From an uncultured Bacilli bacterium (GTDB taxonomy: Bacteria > Bacillota_I > Bacilli_A > RF39 > UBA660), in NCBI GenBank assembly GCA_944332265.1, contig CALVJQ010000001.1, positions 1 through 64,000 on the forward strand: DNA of 64,000 nt, read 5' to 3'. The notes under the pieces were generated by a model. That model worked only from the letters and a program-made list of their open reading frames with translations. It had not been told where the DNA came from and searched no databases. Both the position numbers and the translations under genes were made by a program. This document shows, piece after piece, positions 17,675-25,548 of this stretch. Each line of letters starts with the position of its first letter. The first letter of the stretch is position 1.

Positions 17675-17954
17675 CTAAAACTAAATTAACTAATTCCAAT
17701 AATAAATCACAAGCAATATTTGTACTACTAACTTTAATATCCTGTCTATTTAAAACAGCATAAACTAATTTATTTAAAAACAAATATGGATTATCTTCAA
17801 ACAATATAGATAAATGAAATTCATAAGGCTCAACTGCATATAATTTAGATTTAATCAAATCTTTATTAGCTAAAGTAAAACTAGATTCTATAATATCAAT
17901 ATTTTCCTTAAGTCGTTTAACTAATTCTTTTAAAAATTCTTCTTTAAACCTCAT
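17634..17954 (-). CDS. N-terminal piece of a probably frameshifted gene, hypothetical
   Basis: A 106-residue helical protein of unknown function. I chose the ATG of MRFKEEF at 17954 because AGGA lies nine bases upstream; ATGs three and nine codons earlier lack this. The frame closes at TAA immediately after an A5 run, and a one-base shift there continues into the frame at 17432-17636. It sits in the 12.2-20.8 kb unknown cluster, upstream of the zinc-ribbon pair. Confidence 0.55.
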   Translation of the reverse strand: MRFKEEFLKELVKRLKENIDIIESSFTLANKDLIKSKLYAVEPYEFHLSILFEDNPYLFLNKLVYAVLNRQDIKVSSTNIACDLLLELVNLVLDEFEMGRIGKIEK

Positions 17955-18006
17955 ATATATCATTCCTATATCATAACCCATACTATAACAAAATTATAAC
18001 ACATAA

Positions 18007-18029
18007 AAAAGAAGATATCATCTTCTTTT
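18007..18029 (-). terminator. Terminator of the 18032-19422 gene pair
   Basis: Perfect 10-bp stem (18020-18029 with 18007-18016) with a 3-base loop, just after the stop at 18032. Confidence 0.7.
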
Positions 18030-18031
18030 CT

Positions 18032-18349
18032 TTATTTTTCATTTTTTTCATCAAAATATTTTAACATCACATAACAAACAATACTTATAACCAAACACTT
18101 AAAAATTACTTCATTAGTAAAAAACTCACTCATTAGTATCCCTAAAAGACATATAACTACACCAAAAATTATTCTTTCTAAATAAGCGATAACTACCCCT
18201 ATTTTACCTTTCTTATCACGTACCAATTCTAGATGATAATCAAAACTAGTCTTTTTACTAACATGTGTTAATAAATATTTAAAATATAATATTATAGGTA
18301 AAAAAGTAAGACACAAACCTAAAACTGTAATTATTCCCTCTACAATCAT
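18032..18349 (-). CDS. Small membrane protein, 105 residues
   Basis: Three hydrophobic segments (about residues 4-26, 55-73 and 80-97) separated by a charged loop. The ATG shares a base with the stop of the upstream gene (TAATG), which indicates translational coupling. Function unknown, but it is clearly the operon partner of the anchored protein at 18349-19422. Confidence 0.7.
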   Translation of the reverse strand: MIVEGIITVLGLCLTFLPIILYFKYLLTHVSKKTSFDYHLELVRDKKGKIGVVIAYLERIIFGVVICLLGILMSEFFTNEVIFKCLVISIVCYVMLKYFDEKNEK

Positions 18350-19422
18350 TAACTTTCCTCCATAATCTTATTTATATACTTACAACCTTCACCCTTATAG
18401 CCTATCTTTGAAAATACTGGTTTAGTAAATGATGATTGATTATATAAATAATCTATATTAAATTCATAATAAGCAATCTCTTTTTTTTCTTCTTCTGTAA
18501 ATTCAGTAGAACAAAATTCCTTATCATATCCAACAATCATCTTAAAATTTCTTGATGAATAATCAAAAGTAATATATATACTATTATCTGTAGTTAAAGA
18601 AACATTATCTATTGTTATTGGTAACATACTATCAGAATTATATACAATTCCATCTTCACCTAAAACTTTTAAAGTATAAGCATATTTACTATTATCCGAA
18701 CTCATCTTCTTTTCAATAACAGCTAAATACTTACCAAAAGCATATAAATCAGGTAAATAATCTAAATCTTTTATAGTCGAAGTATACAAATTAATTCCAT
18801 CAACTCCACTATTAAAAGATATTGTATAACTATCATCAAAAGTATTAACATTAAAATTCATTCTTAACCCAGAAGAAACACCATCTATTTTTAAATCAGT
18901 CAAATTATAATAATATCCTTCTTGCTCTGTTTCCTTTAATAATAACTGATATGTATCAGGTTGCACCGATAACATATTAGCAATCCCATCAATTCCTGGA
19001 ACTATCCTCAATACTGAAGAGTCTTTAACATATACACGATCATTATAATTTATTCTATATGTTTTAGCACTTCCATCTTCAATAATATCAAGCTCACTAA
19101 CTTTGCCTTCACCTTTCAAAAATGTTCCCATACATGAACTACGATACAAATAATAATCATCATCCATAATCAAAATATAATTAGATATTTTAGATACAGA
19201 ACATCCTCTAAAAATATACTTAGATCCATTTAAATCATCATCAGATACATATACACCATTATAATTATCTATTATCTTATTATCTTCTGTAATTGTATCA
19301 ATAATTTCTGATATTGGATTTTCTTTACCCGTTATAAAATAATAGCCACCAAAAGCCACAAGACAAACAAGCAACACAAAAAACAAAAATTTTAAATTCC
19401 TTTTAAATCTTGACTTATTCAT
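18349..19422 (-). CDS. Membrane-anchored extracytoplasmic protein of unknown function
   Basis: A 357-residue protein with a basic start (MNKSRFKRNLK), one transmembrane helix at about residues 10-30, and the rest outside the membrane, rich in Asp, Asn, Tyr and Ser. Four cysteines at about 74, 97, 306 and 348 could form disulphides. No lipobox follows the helix. AGGAGAATAG precedes the ATG. It is coupled to the small membrane protein downstream. Function unknown. Confidence 0.7.
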   Translation of the reverse strand: MNKSRFKRNLKFLFFVLLVCLVAFGGYYFITGKENPISEIIDTITEDNKIIDNYNGVYVSDDDLNGSKYIFRGCSVSKISNYILIMDDDYYLYRSSCMGTFLKGEGKVSELDIIEDGSAKTYRINYNDRVYVKDSSVLRIVPGIDGIANMLSVQPDTYQLLLKETEQEGYYYNLTDLKIDGVSSGLRMNFNVNTFDDSYTISFNSGVDGINLYTSTIKDLDYLPDLYAFGKYLAVIEKKMSSDNSKYAYTLKVLGEDGIVYNSDSMLPITIDNVSLTTDNSIYITFDYSSRNFKMIVGYDKEFCSTEFTEEEKKEIAYYEFNIDYLYNQSSFTKPVFSKIGYKGEGCKYINKIMEES

Positions 19423-19479
19423 TTGCTATTCTCCTATACTATAAGAATTATAACATAAGTTAAGTATTTTAACAAAAAA

Positions 19480-19502
19480 AAGATTAATAAAAAATTAATC
19501 TT
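19480..19502 (-). terminator. Terminator of the gene at 19504-20757
   Basis: Stem AAGATTAAT/ATTAATCTT with a 5-base loop, then a T tract on the minus strand, directly after the stop. Confidence 0.75.
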
Positions 19503-19503
19503 C

Positions 19504-20757
19504 CTATAAACCTTTTTTTAATATTTCATTTTCACTACGTATATTAATATCTCTACATATTTCCTCTTTTAAATCAGCATATATTCTTTGTCTTTCATCT
19601 TCACTAAAATCTAATAAAGTTAAATCATCTAAATTTTCTAAATTACCAAAAATATCTTTTTCTAACTGTGCTTCATCTAAACCACGTTTACTACATACTT
19701 CTAAATAACTCTGTATTTTACCAATTTCCAAATCTAAAGTTTCTAATTTACTTTTTAACTTATTTATTTTATCTGTATAATAATTTAAAATTCTACTAAA
19801 TAAAGTCTTAACAAAACTAGATACATCAATTCCTTTAGAAACACCATTATAATACTTATCAATATACATTTTAAAACTACTATCAACATGTAAAATATCT
19901 TCCGTATTAATACTACTTAAATACTTAACTACTCCTGAAAGCTTAAATAAATCTCTAAAAGTTTCATATAAACTATTTTTACGTCCCCAAATATTTAATA
20001 ATGGATTTTTACTAATTAAATTACTCTGATATTCCAAAGCTTCTTCAGTAAATCCTTTTAATAAATTAACTTCCTGCATTAATTCTTGTTCCGTCTCAAC
20101 TCTTTCTTCTAATATACGTTGTAATTCTATCTGCTTCTTTGATAAATCAATCATTGTTGTATTATGTTCATTAAAAACAAAGCCATTAATAAACTCTTCA
20201 CGTAAAGCCATTAATTTAAACCATTCATAAAAAGAATAATCAATCCCATAAAAATTAGCAATTGCAAAATTTAATTGTTCCGCATTACAACTATCAATAA
20301 TTAGTAATTTTTTTTCTAAATCATTATTACCGTCTTTTTTAGCTTTTTTTAAATCCGCTTCAATAACCTCATTTTTAAATAAGTTTTTCCTATCTTCTAA
20401 TGAAAAACTACCATAAAAAGCAAATTTTCTAACTGATTCAAAAATCTTTTTTAAATCTTCCACTTTTTTTAAATATTTTGGTTTTATTAACCTAGCCATT
20501 ATCTCTCCATGACTATTTATCCAAGCATATTCTTTTACAAAAAGAACATCATCTTTATCTAAAGTATATTTTGAATCAACAAATTCATCAATACATACCT
20601 TCTTTAATCTATTATATTCTTCTAAAGTTACTAAACCAGCTTTATAATCTGCCTCCAAAAAACTTTTTAATCTATCAAATTTTTGTTTAATTTGAAATAA
20701 GTGATTACAACAATTATTTAAAAAATCTAATGCCGAATCATAAATTGTTTTATTCAT
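19504..20757 (-). CDS. Hypothetical cytoplasmic coiled-coil protein, 417 residues
   Basis: A helical, charged protein without membrane segments. Likely coiled coils lie around residues 195-240 and in the Lys/Leu-rich region near 325-350. I chose the ATG of MNKTIYDS at 20757 because GGGGGG lies five bases upstream; earlier codons lack this. Its composition resembles that of the 618-residue protein at 13257, but I see no clear alignment. It has its own terminator and is the most upstream member of the unknown cluster. Confidence 0.7.
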   Translation of the reverse strand: MNKTIYDSALDFLNNCCNHLFQIKQKFDRLKSFLEADYKAGLVTLEEYNRLKKVCIDEFVDSKYTLDKDDVLFVKEYAWINSHGEIMARLIKPKYLKKVEDLKKIFESVRKFAFYGSFSLEDRKNLFKNEVIEADLKKAKKDGNNDLEKKLLIIDSCNAEQLNFAIANFYGIDYSFYEWFKLMALREEFINGFVFNEHNTTMIDLSKKQIELQRILEERVETEQELMQEVNLLKGFTEEALEYQSNLISKNPLLNIWGRKNSLYETFRDLFKLSGVVKYLSSINTEDILHVDSSFKMYIDKYYNGVSKGIDVSSFVKTLFSRILNYYTDKINKLKSKLETLDLEIGKIQSYLEVCSKRGLDEAQLEKDIFGNLENLDDLTLLDFSEDERQRIYADLKEEICRDINIRSENEILKKGL

Positions 20758-20820
20758 AAAGTCCCCCCTTAAATACGCAAGATATCTTACCATATTTATA
20801 TAAAATTAGCAAAAATAACT

Positions 20821-20850
20821 AAAAAAATGTTAAGATTTTATCTTAACATT
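20821..20850 (-). terminator. Terminator of the GH25 gene
   Basis: Stem of 10-11 bp (20840-20850 with 20826-20836), 3-base loop and seven T residues. The stop codon edge lies in the stem. Confidence 0.8.
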
Positions 20851-22321
20851 AACTAGTAATAGATCCTTGATATATATTATCTCTAATAACATCATAAAAA
20901 TCTACATCATTTACATAATAATATTCCCCATTATATAAGACTTTTACATATGAAGAATTAACCCCAACTATTCTTAACTCTTCTAAAGCCGAAATCTTCT
21001 TATACTCATTATTTAACAAAAAGTTATAAGGTTTATATAATAAAGTTATTTCTCTATTACACCTAACATTTAAATCAACTAAATCAAAATTAACAGGTGC
21101 CAAATCCATTACAAAACAATTAACATCATTTATATAAAAAGTATTACCATTATATAAAACTCTAATAAACTTATCACTCATTCCTGTAACAACAACATAA
21201 GTACCTTTTTCTAGTATTCCGGCTTTATTAGGTAAAGTCGTGTATGGACTACTACGAAGAGTAACATCTTTAGTTAAAGTCGTATTCATATTCATTTCTT
21301 TAAATGTTACCTTATCCAAATTACCAGTATTTGTAATTCCATTAACCGTAGAAGCTTTTGTAACATCATTAGTTACACTAAAATAAGCAACATTCATATC
21401 AACTCTACCACTTATACCAGGAACACTACCACTACTAGTATATTGCCACATATGATAATTTCCTTTATACGTTACCTTATCATTATATTGTGCTAACCAA
21501 ATACGTTGTCCCTTAAACTTAGCCGTATCAAAATATTTAGTAAAAGCATTAGCATAACTATAAATCATTGGTGTATATCCTTGCTTTTTAATATAATCAC
21601 AAAAAACCAATGCATTATTAGTCATTGTTGAATAACTAACTCCCTTTAATCTATTCTTATTAAAAATCTCAATATCTATAGCTACAGGATAAGTAATATC
21701 ATAATCCTTTATTACATTAACAATCCACTTAGCTTCTTCTAAAGCTTCAGTCTTATTCTTAGCCATTGAAAAGAAATACACCCCAACATTAATGTTATTA
21801 GCAATAGCTCCTTTAATATTATTTAAAAACTGATTATCCATTACAATAGTACCCGAATCTAACCTACGAAACCCACATCTAATCATTGCAAAAGAAATAC
21901 CTGATTGTTTAACCTTCTTCCAATTAATCTTGCCTTGCCATGTTGATACATCTATTCCTAAACTTGTTTCATTAGTTTCATACTTCTTTACTGCCTTTTT
22001 AGCTGTTGTTGGTTTACTAACTCCCTTATCCGGATTATCTCTTACTAACTTACTAGGATCTTCCTTATCATCAGCTGGTGCAACAATAATCTTATTAAAA
22101 TCCAAATTAGAATCAATACTTTCTAAAACAGTATCATTATTTTCTTCAATATCATTTAAAAAAGCCCATTCACTTTCAAAATTATTAACTTCTCTACTAT
22201 TTTTTATATCTTCATTACTAATTACATTACTATAACTAATTTTATATGAATAAAAAGAGAGAACTCCTATTAATAACACTAAAGAAAAAGTTCCAACTTT
22301 AAATATTATACTTTTCTTCAT
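20849..22321 (-). CDS. GH25 muramidase (lysozyme) with two SH3-like repeats
   Basis: A 490-residue surface or secreted enzyme that would cleave the MurNAc-GlcNAc bond of peptidoglycan. After an N-terminal membrane segment (about residues 8-27) and a linker, residues 120-315 form a GH25 domain: LGIDVSTWQG (Asp124), the acid pair AIDIE (Asp216, Glu218), MWQY and RVDMN. Residues 330-480 hold two SH3-like repeats, each ending in LYNG-x-x-(F/Y)YVND or a close variant. I chose the ATG of MKKSII because AGGAG lies eight bases upstream. There is no sorting motif; the N-terminal segment may remain as an anchor. spoIVB lies just upstream on the same strand. Confidence 0.92.
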   Translation of the reverse strand: MKKSIIFKVGTFSLVLLIGVLSFYSYKISYSNVISNEDIKNSREVNNFESEWAFLNDIEENNDTVLESIDSNLDFNKIIVAPADDKEDPSKLVRDNPDKGVSKPTTAKKAVKKYETNETSLGIDVSTWQGKINWKKVKQSGISFAMIRCGFRRLDSGTIVMDNQFLNNIKGAIANNINVGVYFFSMAKNKTEALEEAKWIVNVIKDYDITYPVAIDIEIFNKNRLKGVSYSTMTNNALVFCDYIKKQGYTPMIYSYANAFTKYFDTAKFKGQRIWLAQYNDKVTYKGNYHMWQYTSSGSVPGISGRVDMNVAYFSVTNDVTKASTVNGITNTGNLDKVTFKEMNMNTTLTKDVTLRSSPYTTLPNKAGILEKGTYVVVTGMSDKFIRVLYNGNTFYINDVNCFVMDLAPVNFDLVDLNVRCNREITLLYKPYNFLLNNEYKKISALEELRIVGVNSSYVKVLYNGEYYYVNDVDFYDVIRDNIYQGSITS

Positions 22322-22380
22322 TCTACATACTCCTATTTTAGATAATAACAAAGAACTATAATACTTGCAATAAAACAGCT

Positions 22381-22407
22381 AAAAAAAAAGACTTTTAACG
22401 TAAAGTC
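22381..22407 (-). terminator. Terminator of spoIVB
   Basis: Stem GACTTT/AAAGTC with a 6-base loop and nine T residues on the minus strand, immediately after the stop at 22408. Confidence 0.7.
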
Positions 22408-23370
22408 CTATTGTAATTTATCTCCCTCTTCTAACATTGTAACAATACTAATTCCATACCCACGATCAACATCATCTACCAAAACTCGTGTAACTGCTCC
22501 AATTATCATATCATTTTGAATAATTGGTGAACCACTCATCCCTTGAACTATTCCTCCACTCATTTTCAATAAATCTGTATCTACTACCTCAAAATAAATA
22601 TTTTTATCATAATTATCTTTATCAATATTTAATATTTCTATTTCATACTTCACAACTTCATTATCCAAATTTGTAGTATATATATAAGCTTCCCCTAAAG
22701 AAACATCATCTAAAGTTCCTACTTTCATTAACTTTTTATTTTTAACTTCATCTGCTTTGCCAAATATACCATAATTAGAATTAACTTCTATTGTTCCAAA
22801 TCTACTATTTTTATCAATATCTGCATTCTTACTTCCTGGGCTTCCATTAACACTTCTAGTAAAACTTACAACCTCTGCATCATAGCTATAGCCAGTTTTA
22901 ACATCCATTAACTGATTAGTTCCACTAACATTTAAAGAATGACCTAAAACACCATAAATACCAGTTTCAGGATCAATATAAGATAACGTTCCTACTCCTA
23001 ATATATTACCTTTAACATATAAACCTGTTCGATAAGAACCTAAGACTAATTTAAGATCTAAATTAGTTTCATATTCTTTATCATTTCTCTCATAAGTAAT
23101 ATTAACTTTATTATTTTTCATATTTTCTTCAATCAATTTAACTAAATCATTAGAACTTTCTACTTCATAATTATTTACTTCTAAAATGCTATCCCCAATT
23201 CTAAGTTCTCTATTTATATAAGTTCCATCAACTTTATAAAAACCTACAACAACAACTCCCTTACTATTAACTTCAATCCCTAAAGTATCACCACCTGGAA
23301 TTATATAATCACTATAAGCAAGTACTAATAAAGGGAAAAATAATAATATAATAAATAAAACCTTCTTCAT
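22408..23370 (-). CDS. spoIVB: SpoIVB-type serine peptidase (S55) with PDZ domain
   Basis: In spore formers SpoIVB is secreted across the inner forespore membrane and triggers cleavage of pro-sigma-K. This 320-residue protein has a signal-like N-terminus (residues 1-18), a PDZ domain (about 28-105) and an S55 domain. The S55 domain shows VGTLSYIDP, YGVLGHS (His144), GIVQGMSGSPIIQ (nucleophile Ser) and DVDRGYGI. I chose the ATG of MKKVLF because GGTGA lies upstream. No other sporulation gene is in the window, so the role may not be sporulation. It is about 25% shorter than the Bacillus protein as I remember it. Confidence 0.88.
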   Translation of the reverse strand: MKKVLFIILLFFPLLVLAYSDYIIPGGDTLGIEVNSKGVVVVGFYKVDGTYINRELRIGDSILEVNNYEVESSNDLVKLIEENMKNNKVNITYERNDKEYETNLDLKLVLGSYRTGLYVKGNILGVGTLSYIDPETGIYGVLGHSLNVSGTNQLMDVKTGYSYDAEVVSFTRSVNGSPGSKNADIDKNSRFGTIEVNSNYGIFGKADEVKNKKLMKVGTLDDVSLGEAYIYTTNLDNEVVKYEIEILNIDKDNYDKNIYFEVVDTDLLKMSGGIVQGMSGSPIIQNDMIIGAVTRVLVDDVDRGYGISIVTMLEEGDKLQ

Positions 23371-23412
23371 CAAAATCACCATATTATTATAATTCCCATA
23401 TAATTACAAAAT

Positions 23413-23441
23413 AAAAAAAGCAATATTTGGTAATTGCTTTT
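23413..23441 (-). terminator. Terminator of the gene at 23441-23980
   Basis: Stem AAAAGCAAT/ATTGCTTTT (23433-23441 with 23416-23424), 8-base loop, T tract on the minus strand. Confidence 0.75.
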
Positions 23442-23980
23442 TATTGTGGAACATTTCCAGTATTTACTGGAGCTTGTTCTTGTGGAGCAGGTCTATTTCC
23501 TACATTTCCACTAACATAATTAATAGCTTTATTTACATATTCTTGAATCTTTTCTGATAAAGCATTCTTCTTAGCTGGTTTACCAGTTAAAATAGCTATT
23601 ACAAATGTTATCTTAGCAATTGTTAACATAATAGAAACAATATCATCTAATATACCAACAATATAGTCTACTGGTGTTACTAATTTAATAACACTTATAT
23701 AATCAACAGGATCAACATAAGTATTAAATGTTTTAGCAAATCCTTCAACAACATTTACAATGGCATTTATAACTGCAACAATAATATCCCAACCTACAGA
23801 TACAATTGTATAGCCTACATAAAATGTTATTACAGTAACTGCAACATTTTTAACAGCATCATCTACATCACAAAAAGCAAATAATAAAAGCATTGCCAAA
23901 AGCATTCCTTGCCATCCTGCAAATATAGAAGCAACTAAAATAATTGAAGCTAAACCAGTATTAACCTTTACTCTATTCAT
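23441..23980 (-). CDS. Hydrophobic membrane protein, 179 residues
   Basis: About four hydrophobic segments between residues 8 and 135, followed by a hydrophilic tail rich in Asn, Pro and Gln. GAGAGGAG precedes the ATG. No motif is recognised. It lies between spoIVB and the anchored WG-repeat protein. Function unknown. Confidence 0.65.
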   Translation of the reverse strand: MNRVKVNTGLASIILVASIFAGWQGMLLAMLLLFAFCDVDDAVKNVAVTVITFYVGYTIVSVGWDIIVAVINAIVNVVEGFAKTFNTYVDPVDYISVIKLVTPVDYIVGILDDIVSIMLTIAKITFVIAILTGKPAKKNALSEKIQEYVNKAINYVSGNVGNRPAPQEQAPVNTGNVPQ

Positions 23981-24019
23981 TATAAAACTCCTCTCTATTT
24001 AAATTATATCATAAACCTT

Positions 24020-25474
24020 TTATACTACAACAATTTTATATATGCTATTATCTACAACAACATAATCACCAACATTATCAATATATTTACCTTCCAATGT
24101 ATCTAATATTTCTAAATTCTTATCATACATTGTCAAATTTAAAAGATTATCTTCTTCTTTTATAAAACCTGTATACAACGTTTTATCAAATAAAATAGTT
24201 CCTAAATCATAATCTCTTTCTTGCCCATCATTATCAATATATACCTTAGTCAATTTATTTTCATTATCATAATAAATTACTTGATAAAGATTATTACCTA
24301 CTAATAAAATATCTTCTACTTTACTAACATTATTCAACTTATATTCTAAAATTGTTTCAAAATAATTATCATATATTTTTATTTTATAATCATCATCATA
24401 AGTATATACCACATTTTCACAACCAAAACCAATTTGTTCTATTTCCTTTTGAATATCTTCACCATTTATAATATAAAAATCATGTTTATCATATTCCGTC
24501 TTATTTACATCTTCTAAATAATTATTTACGACCACAATCTTTCCATTTACTTTATATAGCATTACACTCCTAACACTACCTCTTAAATCAAAAGGAATTA
24601 AACTATCATAATCCATTTTAAATCCCGTTAAATTATCATATTCTTCATTATATAAAGCCATTTTATTCTTTGTATTTACTACTATATAATAATTACCAAA
24701 ATCATAAATAGCTTTATAACTACTTTTTAATAACTTTTCCCCATGTTCATCAATAATCCCATACTTAGAATCATCTAATACTATAAATGAATTATTATAT
24801 GTATTTAAAATATTATCATACTTATAATCTATTACAACTTCTCCAAATAAATCAATAACTCCCATTTTTTCTTCTTTATTCTTTACAACTAAATACTCAT
24901 CATTATAAATATAATAGAAACTATCATTTATTTGATCTCCCATTAATGATACATCATCAATAATCTTCATTCCTATATTATCTAAGCTATAAATATATAA
25001 ATCATCATTAACAACACTAACAAAACAAACTATATATTCTTGATCTATTCCCTTATATATTACAGGTTTTATATAAGAAACATTATCTAAGTTATATAAA
25101 GTTTCCATCTTTTCACCATCAAAAAGATAAACATTTAACTTATTATCAATATTATTATATATTATATACTCATCATTTTTTGTCTTATAGATATTTTCAT
25201 AATATATATTTTCATTTCCTTTATATATTTCCTGCCCATTATTATCAATAATAACATTAATAATATTCTTCTCATAAGAACCAATAAAATACTTATCATC
25301 TATTGTTCTTAACTCATAATCTGATGAATATATTTGATTAAACTTAACTTGTAACTTATCAACCTTATCTTCCTTACTTGATAATAAAGTAGACACTATA
25401 AAAACAACTACAAAAATAAGTAAAACCATTATTACAATTATCACAAACATTTGATTAATTTTTTCTTTTTCCAT
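24020..25474 (-). CDS. Membrane-anchored WG-repeat protein 1
   Basis: The 484-residue protein has one N-terminal transmembrane helix (about 10-30). The outside part is a beta-rich repeat region. Two units match the WG (KWG) repeat pattern: KMGVIDLFGEVVIDYKYDNI and KYGIIDEHGEKLLKSSYKAI; weaker units precede and follow. WG repeats occur in surface and scaffold proteins without enzymatic activity. It is followed in the genome by a similar, larger protein upstream (25549) and by a third at the right edge. Confidence 0.72.
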   Translation of the reverse strand: MEKEKINQMFVIIVIMVLLIFVVVFIVSTLLSSKEDKVDKLQVKFNQIYSSDYELRTIDDKYFIGSYEKNIINVIIDNNGQEIYKGNENIYYENIYKTKNDEYIIYNNIDNKLNVYLFDGEKMETLYNLDNVSYIKPVIYKGIDQEYIVCFVSVVNDDLYIYSLDNIGMKIIDDVSLMGDQINDSFYYIYNDEYLVVKNKEEKMGVIDLFGEVVIDYKYDNILNTYNNSFIVLDDSKYGIIDEHGEKLLKSSYKAIYDFGNYYIVVNTKNKMALYNEEYDNLTGFKMDYDSLIPFDLRGSVRSVMLYKVNGKIVVVNNYLEDVNKTEYDKHDFYIINGEDIQKEIEQIGFGCENVVYTYDDDYKIKIYDNYFETILEYKLNNVSKVEDILLVGNNLYQVIYYDNENKLTKVYIDNDGQERDYDLGTILFDKTLYTGFIKEEDNLLNLTMYDKNLEILDTLEGKYIDNVGDYVVVDNSIYKIVVV

Positions 25475-25513
25475 TCATATCACTTCATAAAAAATTATAT
25501 CAAAATATTAAAC

Positions 25514-25545
25514 TAAAAAAAAGAATATTATCAAAATAATATCCT
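25514..25545 (-). terminator. Terminator of the gene at 25549-27246
   Basis: Nine-base arms (25536-25544 with 25523-25531) with one mismatch and a 4-base loop, then eight T residues on the minus strand. Confidence 0.6.
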
Positions 25546-25548
25546 TTA

